In this document: positions 51,271-59,519 of the stretch, in pieces
Layout: each line of letters starts with the position of its first letter
Numbering within the stretch: the first letter of the stretch is position 1
Assembly: GCA_016296065.1 (NCBI GenBank)
Contig: JAEDKA010000002.1
Location: 1 to 64,000, forward strand
From: Kiritimatiellia bacterium
Lineage (GTDB): Bacteria; Verrucomicrobiota; Kiritimatiellia; RFP12; UBA1067
Length of the DNA: 64,000 nt
Reading direction: 5' to 3'
Program-made: the position numbers and the translations under genes
The notes under the pieces: generated by a model
Told to the model about the DNA's origin: nothing
Database searches by the model: none
The model's input: the letters and a program-made list of their open reading frames with translations, nothing else

Positions 51271-51492
51271 GACTGGGGGAAGCGGCGTCTCGCCGCTTCG
51301 TCGTGACGCGCCGGGTCGGTGCGTCTCCTTGGATTGCGATGCCAGGTGGCTGAACCAAGGAGATGCGGCGTCTCGCCGCGTCGTCGTGACGCGCCGGGTC
51401 GGTGCGTCTCCTTGGATTGCGATGCCAGGTGGCTGAACCAAGGAGATGCGGCGTCTCGCCGCGTCGGTGTGGCGGAGCTGGAAGCTCCACCT
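51271..51492. repeat. 83-bp tandem repeat built on REP-like palindromes
   Basis: GCGGCGTCTCGCCGC recurs at 51282, 51365 and 51448, a constant 83-bp period; the intervening sequence (including GGGTCGGTGCGTCTCCTTGG) is identical between the two full units. A further small dyad GGAGCT/AGCTCC with loop GGA lies at about 51475-51489. Nothing coding is supported between 51255 and 51750. Confidence 0.8.
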
Positions 51493-51619
51493 CCTTGTGA
51501 GAGGACGGGCGACGAACGACATAGGACAAACGATGGCGGCGATGGGCGCGCCGCGTTCCCTGCCGCGATCCTCAGTCCTTCGTCGTCCGTCGTCCGTACT
51601 AATCCGTCGCATCGCATCG

Positions 51620-51657
51620 GATTGCTTTCGCTGCTGGGAGTTTCGGAGTCTTGGAGG
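51620..51657. repeat. single arm of the GxxExxY-bracketing family
   Basis: GATTGCTTTCGCTGCTGGGA and the following GTTTCGGAGTCTTGGAG match the left arm at 8012-8050; no right arm is seen nearby. A copy of CAGGGGGTTCCGTCGC (51689-51704), the complement of the 43-kb island motif, follows. Confidence 0.65.
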
Positions 51658-51753
51658 ATAGAGCCTCGGGAGTGCGCCGTATCGCCCACAGGGGGTTCCG
51701 TCGCTCGTCGTCTTTCCGCAATCTGATTACCCGCGAACGTGCGTTAAGGAATA

Positions 51754-51762
51754 TGGTACAAT
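51754..51762 (+). promoter_or_regulatory. extended -10 promoter of queH
   Basis: TGG-TACAAT with the -10 at 51757-51762. It would permit a leaderless start at ATG 51772 or a 65-nt leader to ATG 51835. Confidence 0.6.
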
Positions 51763-51834
51763 ATTCCGGCAATGGTAAAGGAATCAGGTGTCAGCATGGA
51801 AATGTCGCGAGAGGCGAACAAGGAGCGGGAGAAA

Positions 51835-52362
51835 ATGACGCTGCTCCACGTCTGCTGCGGACCGTGCGCGAGCGCGTGCGTTCCGCGGCTGAAGGACGAG
51901 GGGCGGCGGGTGACTATGCTTTTCGCCAACTCCAACATCGACACCGCCGAGGAGTTCGAGCACCGCCGCGCGGAGGCCGAGCGGCTTGCGGCCCACGACG
52001 GCGTCGCGTTTGCGTCTCTTCCCTACGACCACGCCGACTGGCTGGAGAAGGTCGCGCGCGGATACGAGGACGCGCCGGAGAAGGGGGCGAGATGCGAAAG
52101 GTGCTTCCGCTACAATCTCGGCAAGGCCGCGGAGTGGGCGGCTGCGCACGGGTTCGACTCTTTCACCACCTCGCTCACCGTCTCGCCGCACAAGCCGAGC
52201 GCGATGGTCTTTGCGGCCGGACGCGAGGCGGCGGTCGGCGGACCGTCTTTTCTTGAGTGCGACTTCAAGAAGCGCGAGGGCTTCAAGCTCTCCGTCTCCA
52301 GGGCGAAGGAGCTGGGGCTCTACCGGCAGTCCTACTGCGGATGCGAATTTTCGCGCCGCTGA
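51835..52362 (+). CDS. queH: epoxyqueuosine reductase QueH
   Basis: The 175-residue protein is the non-cobalamin epoxyqueuosine reductase (former DUF208), which performs the last step of queuosine synthesis in tRNA. Conserved metal-binding Cys pairs are visible in LLHVCCGPCA near the N-terminus, GARCERCFRYNL in the middle and YCGCEFS at the end; the segment FTTSLTVSPHKP is also typical. I choose ATG 51835 because AGGAG lies 9 nt upstream and the family normally begins right at this LLHVCC stretch. An in-frame ATG at 51772 would add 21 residues with atypical codons, yet matches the leaderless pattern. GluQ at 1.5 kb modifies the same nucleoside. Confidence 0.9.
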   Translation: MTLLHVCCGPCASACVPRLKDEGRRVTMLFANSNIDTAEEFEHRRAEAERLAAHDGVAFASLPYDHADWLEKVARGYEDAPEKGARCERCFRYNLGKAAEWAAAHGFDSFTTSLTVSPHKPSAMVFAAGREAAVGGPSFLECDFKKREGFKLSVSRAKELGLYRQSYCGCEFSRR

Positions 52363-52418
52363 ACCTTTTGCCGCCTCTGCGGCGTTTAACCAGGTAAACG
52401 GAACTAACAGGAGAAGAC

Positions 52419-53135
52419 ATGGAGGCTTTGAAGGCGAGCGGCGTATGCCGCAGGTACGGGAACCAGGAGGTCCTGAAGGATTTCTCCCTCACTGTGCAGG
52501 AGGGAGGCTTCGAGGCGCTGATGGGTCCGAGCGGCAGCGGCAAGTCGACGTTTCTGCATCTGGCGGCCGGGCTTCTCTCCGCCGACGCGGGCGAGATACT
52601 CGTCGGCGGCAGGGACGTCGTGAAGATGGGCGACACGGAGGCGACGAAGTTCCGTCGCCGCCACGTCGGCGTGGTGTTCCAGTCGTTCAACCTCCTCAAC
52701 GAGAAGACGGTTCGCGACAACATCGTCCTGCCGCTGCGCCTCGACGGTGCGAAGGTTGACGAATCGCGGCTGGCCTCCCTCGTCTCGGCCCTCGGCATAG
52801 ATGGCATTCTCCACAAAAAGCCCGAGGAGCTCTCGGGAGGCGAGCAGCAGCGCGTCGCCATTGCGCGCGCGCTTCTCGCCGAGCCTGACGTCGTTCTTGC
52901 GGACGAGCCGACGGGAAATCTCGACGCGAAGGCGTCTAGGGCGATATGCGCGCTTCTCGGCGACCTTCACAAGTCGGAGAAAAGCGCCATTCTGGTCGTC
53001 ACGCACGATCCGCAGGTCGCAGCCGCCGCGCAGAAGGTCCATTTCCTGAAGGACGGCAGGATCGCCGCCTCGCACGAGACGCAAGGCGACCCCGAGCTCG
53101 TTTCGAAGCTGTACCTCGAGACCTACCGCGGATAG
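52419..53135 (+). CDS. ABC transporter ATP-binding protein, LolD/MacB type
   Basis: The 238-residue ATPase has Walker A GPSGSGKST, Q-loop VVFQSFNLLNEKTV, ABC signature LSGGEQQRVAIARAL, Walker B VVLADEPTGNLD and switch His in VVTHD. The Q-loop and ADEPTGNLD wording put it in the MacB/LolD/FtsE-like branch of exporters. It is followed after 6 nt by a matching FtsX-type permease. ACAGGAGAAG precedes the ATG. Substrate is unknown; lipoprotein release, peptide or drug export are all possible. Confidence 0.92.
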   Translation: MEALKASGVCRRYGNQEVLKDFSLTVQEGGFEALMGPSGSGKSTFLHLAAGLLSADAGEILVGGRDVVKMGDTEATKFRRRHVGVVFQSFNLLNEKTVRDNIVLPLRLDGAKVDESRLASLVSALGIDGILHKKPEELSGGEQQRVAIARALLAEPDVVLADEPTGNLDAKASRAICALLGDLHKSEKSAILVVTHDPQVAAAAQKVHFLKDGRIAASHETQGDPELVSKLYLETYRG

Positions 53136-53141
53136 TGGAAT

Positions 53142-55307
53142 ATGAAAGCTAGGCATATCTGTGCGGCGCTTGGGATTGCCGCGGCCGTGGGGGCCGTGGT
53201 GTTCATGCAGTCGCTCGTCGCGACGAACGACCGGCAGGCGGTCGCGATGGCGGAGCGGATGCTCTCCGCCGTTCCCGTGGGGGAGGGCGCGAAGAGCGTG
53301 CAGCTGCAGCTCGACTTCCGTCCGGACGGACACGTCCTTCAGGGTCCGCCGATGATGGCCTTCGCGGCGACGCGCGAGGGGATCTCCGGCGCGCTCGTCA
53401 CCAAGGCGCTCTTCGCACAGCGCCGCGTGAAGAACCTTCCATCTGTCGGCGACGAGCTCACCCTCGTCGGGAGGAAGGGCGCGTACCGCGTGAAGATAGC
53501 GGGCTTCATTGACTGGGAGCGTCCGGTGCGCGGCTATCCCAACATGTTCCTCCCGCCGGACGCCGTTCTTGAGATCGACGAGGAGTGGCAGGATTTCGCG
53601 CCCGTCACGGCCGAAGAAGCGGCGCCGATGTTCATGTCGGACGCCGGACGCAACATGGACAGGGCGAAGGGACTGCTCCTCTGGGCCGCGGCGCTCACGG
53701 CGCTATGCCTCCTGCTGAATTCGCTCTACCTGTCCGTCGAGGCCCGCAGACGCGAGACGGCGATACTGCGCATGGTAGGCATGACGCGCGGCGGAGTCGC
53801 CGCGCTTGTCGTGCGCGAGGCGCTGGCGCTCACCTTCGCCGGACTCCTCCTCGGCGTGGCGGCCGCGCTCGCGGCGCTCCACATCTACGTCGCGTGCGAT
53901 CCGGCGACGTTCCCGTCCGGCGCGGCAGTCGGCGTGAAGGGCATCGTCCTCTCCGCGCTGACCGCGCCCTTCGTGGCGCTGTTCGGAGTCCTGCTCGCGC
54001 TCAAGCCGGCGCTCTCCGTGCGTCCGCTGGAGGCGGCGTCCGGACGCGCCCCGCGCAAGCGGCATCTCGGCATGCTCGTCGCCTTCGCGTGCGGATTCGG
54101 CGCGTTCGTCGCGGTCGAGGTGTGGGGCTCGTCGCTGACGAAGCCGTTCGTGCCGTCGCCGGAGTGGCCGGACGCGATAGTGTCGATCCTTCCCGGGGGC
54201 GTCTCCAGCTTCGACATCGAAAAGCTCCGCGACCTTAAGGGCGTGAGGCGCATCGGCGAGCTGCAGCCGCTCCAGGTGAACATTCTCCCGCTGGAGGAGC
54301 TTTCCGGATTCGGCGCCGGCGGAGGGCGCGGCGGAAGGGGCGGCCCGCCCCGCAAGGCCTACCGCAACGCTCTCCTGCTCGCGAGCGCGTGGCTGCCGGA
54401 CTTCAAATTCTCCGCCGGCGACAGGGCCTCGGCCGAGAAGGCGCTCGCCGAAGGCGACAACTGCGTCGTCACCGAGATGATGGCCCGCGCGCACGGACTC
54501 TCCCTCGGCGGGGAGCTCAAGGTCGATGCCGGGCGCGGACTCGAGATCGCGCTCAAGATCGTCGGAATCGTCGACCTCAACTGGCATATGGTGACGAGCC
54601 GCGGACTTCTCCGCGGGATGAACCGCATGCCCGTGAACACCGACGGACCCGTCTTCGTCTCGTTCGACACCCTCGCGGCGTGCGACATGCGTCCGCAGGA
54701 GTTCGTCAAGATGACGCACGTGTGGCTGGACTACGATCCGGAATTCCTCGCCGGGCGCGGCGTATTTGCCGCGGGGCGCGAGGTTGAGCGCGAGATCGTG
54801 GAGGCGCTCGACGGCGCGTGGAGCGAGGACAAGGACGGCGAGGTGCGCGGAAACACCGTGCGCCTGCACGCACGCGACGAGGTGGCGGACGGAACGCTTG
54901 CGCACGGCACGGACCTAGTCGGCGCGATGGCTCGCGTCCCGTTCATCTTCCTCGCCGTCATATCGCTCGGCTTCGTCGCCATGCTCGTCGCGTCGTTCGA
55001 GTCGCGCCGCCGTGAGTTCGCCGTCATGCGCGCAGTCGGCGCGACGCGCCTCCAGCTTGCGAGGGTCCTGGTTGGGGAGGCGCTCCGCGTCGCATCCGCC
55101 GCGGTCGTGCTCGGACTTTTCGGCGGCGCGCTCGTCGGATGGCTCTGCACTGCCGGAACGCGCGCGGCGATGGCGAACTGGGGGCTTCCCGCGACGTTCT
55201 CCGTTCCGTTCGCCGTGATAGCCGAGGGCGCTTTCGGCGCGGTCGTGTTTGCGCTTCTCGTCGCCGTTCCGGCTTCGCTTGCAATCGTCCGCCGCCGCCG
55301 CTCGTAA
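53142..55307 (+). CDS. FtsX-like/MacB-type ABC transporter permease
   Basis: The 721-residue permease starts with a membrane helix (about residues 4-24), then an extracytoplasmic domain, and a three-helix FtsX module around residues 180-310 (LLLWAAALTALCLLLNSLYLSVEARRRE). A second extracytoplasmic domain and a final FtsX module at about 590-720 (ISLGFVAMLVASFESRRREFAVMRAVGATRLQLARVLVGEAL) follow. A duplicated FtsX architecture with LRMVG/MRAVGAT coupling motifs is typical. A Gly/Arg-rich loop (GAGGGRGGRGGPPR) occurs near residue 390. It works with the ATPase encoded immediately upstream. No membrane-fusion protein is adjacent. Confidence 0.88.
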   Translation: MKARHICAALGIAAAVGAVVFMQSLVATNDRQAVAMAERMLSAVPVGEGAKSVQLQLDFRPDGHVLQGPPMMAFAATREGISGALVTKALFAQRRVKNLPSVGDELTLVGRKGAYRVKIAGFIDWERPVRGYPNMFLPPDAVLEIDEEWQDFAPVTAEEAAPMFMSDAGRNMDRAKGLLLWAAALTALCLLLNSLYLSVEARRRETAILRMVGMTRGGVAALVVREALALTFAGLLLGVAAALAALHIYVACDPATFPSGAAVGVKGIVLSALTAPFVALFGVLLALKPALSVRPLEAASGRAPRKRHLGMLVAFACGFGAFVAVEVWGSSLTKPFVPSPEWPDAIVSILPGGVSSFDIEKLRDLKGVRRIGELQPLQVNILPLEELSGFGAGGGRGGRGGPPRKAYRNALLLASAWLPDFKFSAGDRASAEKALAEGDNCVVTEMMARAHGLSLGGELKVDAGRGLEIALKIVGIVDLNWHMVTSRGLLRGMNRMPVNTDGPVFVSFDTLAACDMRPQEFVKMTHVWLDYDPEFLAGRGVFAAGREVEREIVEALDGAWSEDKDGEVRGNTVRLHARDEVADGTLAHGTDLVGAMARVPFIFLAVISLGFVAMLVASFESRRREFAVMRAVGATRLQLARVLVGEALRVASAAVVLGLFGGALVGWLCTAGTRAAMANWGLPATFSVPFAVIAEGAFGAVVFALLVAVPASLAIVRRRRS

Positions 55308-55310
55308 ATT

Positions 55311-55319
55311 TGCTATAAT
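55311..55319 (+). promoter_or_regulatory. extended -10 promoter, leaderless
   Basis: TTTGC-TATAAT starts 4 nt after the permease stop codon; the fabD ATG at 55328 follows 8 nt after the -10. Confidence 0.7.
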
Positions 55320-55327
55320 ATACGGCC

Positions 55328-56251
55328 ATGAAGAATTGTTGCATGTTTGCGGGCCAAGGTGCCCAGGTTCCGGGGATGGGCAAGGACTTTGCCGAGGCCG
55401 ATCCCGAGGTGATGTCCCTCTTCGACAGGGCGAACGCCGTTCTTGGCTTCGACCTCAAGAAGACGTGTTTTGAAGGTCCGGCCGAGGAGCTGACGAAGTC
55501 CAACATCTGCCAGCCCGCCATCTTCGTGACGAGCTACGCGGCGTATCTCACTCTGCAGAAGCGCCGTCCTGTCTCGTTCGACTGCGCGGCGGGCCTTTCG
55601 CTCGGCGAGTGGGGCGCGCTGTGCGCGGCCGGGGTTCTGGACTTCGAGTCAACGCTCAAGGTGCTCGAGGCGCGCGGCAGGTTCATGCAGGAGGCGTGCG
55701 AGGCAACTCCCTCCGGGATGATCGCGATTGTCGGTGCGTCCGCGGACCAGCTCAAGGCGCTCTGCGATGCGACGGGCTGCACGGTCGCCAATGTCAATTC
55801 GGCGGCGCAGCAGGTTCTATCCGGCTCGAAGGACGCGATAGCGGCGTGCGCCGCGAAGGCGAAGGAGCTCGGCGTCAAGCGCGCGATACCGCTCGCCACG
55901 GCCGGCGGGTTCCATTCCGAGTTCATGCGCCCCGCGCGCGAGAAGCTCGCTCCTGTGCTGGACTCCATCTCGTTCTCCGCGCCGAAGTTCCCGGTCCTTT
56001 CCAACGTGACGGGGAAGCCCCACGCCTCCGACGGCGCGGCGATCAAGGCGATGATGCTCGAGCAGGTGACGGGCACGACCAACTGGGCAGCGGACGTAGA
56101 GGCTGCCAAGGCGCTCGGATGCGGCATGTTCGTCGAGTTCGGCCCCGGCAAGGTGCTTTCCGGTCTCGTCAAGAAGATCGACCCCGCGCTTGCGACGGCG
56201 AACGTCGCAGACCTCGCGTCGCTCGACGCTACGGTCGCGGCCCTCGGCTGA
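55328..56251 (+). CDS. fabD: malonyl-CoA:ACP transacylase
   Basis: The 307-residue enzyme loads malonyl units onto acyl carrier protein for fatty acid synthesis. Features are FAGQGAQVPGMGKD at the start, the nucleophile Ser91 in GLSLGEWGAL (GHSLGE in most relatives, His changed to Leu), the TCTVANVNSAAQQVLSG substrate segment, catalytic His196 in GGFHSEFM, and EFGPGKVLSGL. It is transcribed from its own leaderless promoter and ends at a strong intrinsic terminator, so it is monocistronic. Other fab genes are not in this window. Confidence 0.92.
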   Translation: MKNCCMFAGQGAQVPGMGKDFAEADPEVMSLFDRANAVLGFDLKKTCFEGPAEELTKSNICQPAIFVTSYAAYLTLQKRRPVSFDCAAGLSLGEWGALCAAGVLDFESTLKVLEARGRFMQEACEATPSGMIAIVGASADQLKALCDATGCTVANVNSAAQQVLSGSKDAIAACAAKAKELGVKRAIPLATAGGFHSEFMRPAREKLAPVLDSISFSAPKFPVLSNVTGKPHASDGAAIKAMMLEQVTGTTNWAADVEAAKALGCGMFVEFGPGKVLSGLVKKIDPALATANVADLASLDATVAALG

Positions 56252-56257
56252 GAATCC

Positions 56258-56294
56258 AGCGGCCGCCTGACCGGCGGCCGCTCCGCTTTTTTTT
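56258..56294 (+). terminator. intrinsic terminator after fabD
   Basis: A perfect 10-bp stem (AGCGGCCGCC/GGCGGCCGCT) with a 5-nt loop is followed by CCGC and eight T residues. Confidence 0.9.
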
Positions 56295-56308
56295 CTCCCC
56301 CTGCCCTA

Positions 56309-56338
56309 TTGACATACATACCCGAAGGTATGTATAAT
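56309..56338 (+). promoter_or_regulatory. promoter of the efflux outer-membrane gene
   Basis: TTGACA (56309-56314) and TATAAT (56333-56338) with an 18-bp spacer that is filled by a dyad. Confidence 0.85.
56314..56335. promoter_or_regulatory. operator dyad ATACATACC-N4-GGTATGTAT
   Basis: Perfect 9-bp arms lie exactly between -35 and -10, overlapping both by one to three bases. The TACATACC/GGTATGTA wording resembles TetR-family (AcrR-like) operators of efflux genes. No TetR gene is present in the window. Confidence 0.8.
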
Positions 56339-56372
56339 ATTCGGGTTTTTGAAGTGGGAAAAGGGAAAGACT

Positions 56373-57875
56373 ATGAGAAGTGGCATTCTGACGACATCCG
56401 TGTTTGCGCTTGCGGCCGCAGGCTGTGCGTATCTTCCGTCCGTCGGGCCGGACTACTCCGAGCCTGCGATTGACGTCGGTGGGGAGGGGCTGCGCGCGTT
56501 GCCGGACGCGGGGTATCCGACGACGAACCGCACCGACATCGGCGAATGGAAGCCGGCGGATAGTGCGGACGATGTGCGTACGCTCGTCACAACTAACGAC
56601 ATTGCGCGCTGGTGGTGCAGGTTCAATGACAACGTGCTGACGAACCTTGTCTCCGAAGCGGTGGAGGGTAATCTCTCGTACCAGATGGCGCAGCGCAGGC
56701 TGGAGCAGTCGCGGTGGGCGCTCTTCGGCTCGTACGCAGCATTCAGTCCGACCGTCGCAATGTACGGCAGCGGCACGATGACGCATGCGGAGCGCTACAC
56801 GTCCTCGCAGTACGCGTCCTGGCGCTCTACGGGTTCTAAGCGCAGCTACGGCGACATATTCCGCGGCGGATTCGACGCATCGTGGGAGATTGACATCTTC
56901 GGCGGCAACAGGAGGGCGACGGAGGCGGCCGAGGCGGAGATGGAGGCTACCGAGTGGAATCTGGCTGACGCATGGGTGACGCTCACATCCGAGGTCGGAC
57001 GCGAATACATCGAACTGAGGACGACGCAGCAGCGCATCGCCGTTGCGCGCACGAACCTGGTTCTTCAGACTGAGACGTACGACATCCTGAAGTCGCGCTT
57101 TGATTCCGGAATCGGCGACGAGCTGGCCGTAAACCAGTCGAAGTACATCGTCGACCAGACGCTTGCGACGATTCCGCCGCTGCTCGCGCAGGAGGAGAAG
57201 CTCATGAACGCGATTGCGGTTCTCGCCGGCGGCATGCCGGGCACGCGCCACGACGAGCTCAGGGAATGCCCCAACCGCGACTGGCTGCTTGACCCCGCCA
57301 GGGTGGCGGAGGTTTCTCTGGACATGCTTCGCGCGAGGCCGGACGTCCGCGCGGCGGAGCGCCGTCTCGCCGCGCAGACGGCGAAGGTCGGCGTCGCTAA
57401 GTCGCTCTGGTTCCCGAAGCTGTACATAAACGGAACCCTCGGGCTGGAGTCCGTAAAGGCGCACAAGTTCCTCGGTAAGGGCGACTTCTACGGCGCTATA
57501 GGTCCGTCGATAAGCTGGCCGATTTTCCAGGGCGGCAGCATCTACGCGAACGTGAAGGCCGAGGAGTCGAGGATGGACGAGGCGTTTCTCGCGTATGAGA
57601 GCGCTGTCCAGAACGCATACCGCGAGGTCCGCGACGCATACGCCGCGTACACGCAGGAGTATCACCGATACCAGGCGCTGCAAGGCGCCGTCAAGGCTGC
57701 GCAGGACGCGGTCGCGATTTCGAACGACCTGTACAAGAACGGACTCAGGGACTTCACCGCCGTCATCGACGCACAGCGCTCGCTGCTCTCGCTCGAAGAG
57801 GCGCTCGTCGTCTCCCGCGGCCAGATCACAGTCGACCTCATCGCGCTGTTCAAGTCCCTCGGCGGCGGCTTCTGA
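56373..57875 (+). CDS. NodT/TolC-family outer-membrane efflux lipoprotein
   Basis: The 500-residue protein is the channel component of a tripartite exporter. A lipobox is seen in LAAAGC (residues about 13-18), followed by the family opening VGPDYSEPAI. Two repeated OEP domains are recognisable: ARWWCRFNDNVLTNLVSEAVEGN, DASWEIDIFGGNRR, IGDELAVNQSKY and the second-half counterparts DVRAAERRLAAQTAKVGVAK, GPSISWPIFQGGSI and LYKNGLRDFTAVIDAQR. The start at ATG 56373 follows AAGGGAAAG; an in-frame TTG upstream is unlikely. Unusually, no RND pump or periplasmic adaptor follows, so partners must be elsewhere. The operator predicts repression by a TetR-type regulator. Confidence 0.9.
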   Translation: MRSGILTTSVFALAAAGCAYLPSVGPDYSEPAIDVGGEGLRALPDAGYPTTNRTDIGEWKPADSADDVRTLVTTNDIARWWCRFNDNVLTNLVSEAVEGNLSYQMAQRRLEQSRWALFGSYAAFSPTVAMYGSGTMTHAERYTSSQYASWRSTGSKRSYGDIFRGGFDASWEIDIFGGNRRATEAAEAEMEATEWNLADAWVTLTSEVGREYIELRTTQQRIAVARTNLVLQTETYDILKSRFDSGIGDELAVNQSKYIVDQTLATIPPLLAQEEKLMNAIAVLAGGMPGTRHDELRECPNRDWLLDPARVAEVSLDMLRARPDVRAAERRLAAQTAKVGVAKSLWFPKLYINGTLGLESVKAHKFLGKGDFYGAIGPSISWPIFQGGSIYANVKAEESRMDEAFLAYESAVQNAYREVRDAYAAYTQEYHRYQALQGAVKAAQDAVAISNDLYKNGLRDFTAVIDAQRSLLSLEEALVVSRGQITVDLIALFKSLGGGF

Positions 57876-57994
57876 CCGGATGTCCGTTTCGCGTGGCCTG
57901 TTGCGGTTCCCGCAGTTGTTCCACGGCTGTGCGCAATCTGGTCGCCTGGCAAAGATATCTGTTTCGCGGCTTGAAAATTCCTCAAATTGCCCCA

Positions 57995-58024
57995 TTGACG
58001 GCGGCCGCGAAGATATGATATACT
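57995..58024 (+). promoter_or_regulatory. tRNA-Val promoter
   Basis: TTGACG at 57995-58000 and TATACT at 58019-58024 (extended by TGA) with an 18-bp spacer. The tRNA 5' end is 14 nt further. The remaining gap 57876-57994 shows nothing coding. Confidence 0.7.
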
Positions 58025-58038
58025 ATCACACGTTTTTC

Positions 58039-58115
58039 GGGCTATTAGCTCAGTTGGTTAGAGCGCTTCCTTGACATGGAAGAGGTCAGTGGTTCGAATC
58101 CACTATAGCCCACCA
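58039..58115 (+). tRNA. tRNA-Val (anticodon GAC)
   Basis: Acceptor arms GGGCTAT and ATAGCCC pair perfectly. The anticodon stem CTTCC/GGAAG holds loop TTGACAT with GAC at positions 34-36. The T arm is AGTGG-TTCGAAT-CCACT, and the 3' CCA is encoded. Confidence 0.96.
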
Positions 58116-58143
58116 ATCCCCATAGATGGCATGAGGCAGGAGA

Positions 58144-58168
58144 CCGCGGCACACGCTGCGGCCTTTTT
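58144..58168 (+). terminator. intrinsic terminator after tRNA-Val
   Basis: CCGCGGC/GCTGCGG 7-bp stem (one G-U) with ACAC loop, then CC and five T residues. Confidence 0.8.
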
Positions 58169-58211
58169 GTTTACTTTGATGAAACTGCCGCAGTCCGCAG
58201 TCGGAAAAATA

Positions 58212-58220
58212 TGATATAAT
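58212..58220 (+). promoter_or_regulatory. extended -10 promoter of the oxidoreductase operon
   Basis: TGA-TATAAT with the -10 at 58215-58220; the first gene starts at 58246 behind TAAGGAG. Confidence 0.7.
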
Positions 58221-58245
58221 ATCCGAATTTTAAGGAGTAAAAAGA

Positions 58246-58452
58246 ATGGCAAGGCTAACGTTCAAGGAGGAACTTTGCAAGGGATGCGGTCTGTGCGTGA
58301 CCGCGTGCCCCAAGAAGATTCTGGCTATTTCGAAGACGAAGCTCAACCACAAGGGCCACGCCCCGGTAGAGCTTACGAAGCCCGAGGAGTGCGTCGGGTG
58401 CGCGAGCTGCGCGCTGATGTGCCCCGACTGCGTCATCACTGTGGAGAGATAA
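58246..58452 (+). CDS. 2-oxoacid:ferredoxin oxidoreductase, delta (ferredoxin) subunit
   Basis: The 68-residue protein has two 4Fe-4S binding motifs, CKGCGLCVTACP and CVGCASCALMCP. It is the ferredoxin-like subunit that carries electrons from the thiamine-diphosphate site to external ferredoxin. It is the first gene of a four-gene operon (delta, alpha, beta, gamma) with spacing of 1 nt between genes, the usual order in anaerobic bacteria. Confidence 0.9.
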   Translation: MARLTFKEELCKGCGLCVTACPKKILAISKTKLNHKGHAPVELTKPEECVGCASCALMCPDCVITVER

Positions 58453-58453
58453 G

Positions 58454-59518
58454 ATGAGTTCAAAAGTACTGATGAAGGGCAACGAGGCGATCGCCGAGGC
58501 GGCGATACGCTGCGGCTGCCGCCACTATTTCGGCTATCCCATTACGCCGCAGACGGAGATCGCGGCGTACATGTCGAAGCGCATGCCAAAGATCGGCGGG
58601 ACGTTCCTCCAGGCGGAGAGCGAGATCGCCGCGATCAACATGGTCTACGGCTGCGCGTCCACCGGACGCCGCGCGATGACGTCGAGCTCCAGCCCGGGCA
58701 TTTCGCTCAAGGCCGAGGGCATGTCGTACCTCGCAGGCGCCGACCTTCCTGCGCTCATCGTCAACGTCCAGCGCGGCGGTCCCGGCCTCGGCGGCATACA
58801 GCCGTCGCAGTCCGACTACTTCTTCATGACGCGCGGACCCGGGCACGGAGACTTCCACATCATCGTCCTCGCCCCGGCGACTGTGCAGGAGATGGCGGAC
58901 ATGACGCGCCTTGCCTTCGAGCTGGGCGAGAAGTACAGGATGCCGGCGATGCTGCTTGCGGACGGCACGATGGGACAGATGATGGAGCCCGTCGTCCTTC
59001 CCGAGGACACGGTCGATCCCGAGACGATCCCCGCCACGAAGCCCTGGGCGACGACGGGCACGCAGATGAAGCGCGAGCACAACATCGTCAACTCCCTCTA
59101 CCTCAAGCCGGACGAGCTCGAGAAGACGAACTTCGAGCGCTTCGAGCGCTACGCGAAGCTCGAGAAGGAGGAGTGCCGCTGGGAGGAGTACCTCATGGAC
59201 GACGCGGAGGTCTGCGTTGTTTCGGTCGGCATCACGGCCCGCGTCGCGAAGAACGCGATCGTCGCCGCGCGCAAGGAGGGCATCAAGGTCGGCATGATCC
59301 GTCCGATCACCCTCTATCCGTTCCCCAAGGAGCCCCTCGCCAAGGCGGCGTCGAAGGTGAAGAGCTTCCTCACGGTCGAGCTGAACATGGGCCAGATGAA
59401 CGAGGACGTGAAGCTGGCGATCAACTGCTCGAAGCCGGTCAACATGTGCAACCGCGTCGGCGGAATGATTCCGAGCGCGGACGAAGTGCTCGCCGCGATA
59501 AAGAAGGAGGCGAAGTAA
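58454..59518 (+). CDS. vorB: 2-oxoacid:ferredoxin oxidoreductase alpha subunit (VorB-like)
   Basis: The 354-residue subunit belongs to the pyruvate/branched-chain 2-oxoacid:ferredoxin oxidoreductase family. GNEAIAEAAIRCGCRHYFGYPITPQTEI is the classic N-terminus, with AESEIAAINMVYGCASTGRRAMTSSSSPG and GGIQPSQSDYFF following. Length and the YPITPQTE wording fit VorB (branched-chain 2-oxoacids, valine-derived) better than the longer KorA, but 2-oxoglutarate specificity cannot be excluded. Reaction: oxidative decarboxylation of a 2-oxoacid to acyl-CoA with reduction of ferredoxin. It implies an anaerobic lifestyle. Confidence 0.88.
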   Translation: MSSKVLMKGNEAIAEAAIRCGCRHYFGYPITPQTEIAAYMSKRMPKIGGTFLQAESEIAAINMVYGCASTGRRAMTSSSSPGISLKAEGMSYLAGADLPALIVNVQRGGPGLGGIQPSQSDYFFMTRGPGHGDFHIIVLAPATVQEMADMTRLAFELGEKYRMPAMLLADGTMGQMMEPVVLPEDTVDPETIPATKPWATTGTQMKREHNIVNSLYLKPDELEKTNFERFERYAKLEKEECRWEEYLMDDAEVCVVSVGITARVAKNAIVAARKEGIKVGMIRPITLYPFPKEPLAKAASKVKSFLTVELNMGQMNEDVKLAINCSKPVNMCNRVGGMIPSADEVLAAIKKEAK

Positions 59519-59519
59519 A

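Noticed and set aside
56314..56335. Third CsoR-type operator (ATACC/GGTAT)
   Set aside because: Spacing and arm length differ from ATACCC-N4-GGGTAT, and the longer ATACATACC arms fit a TetR-type site better.
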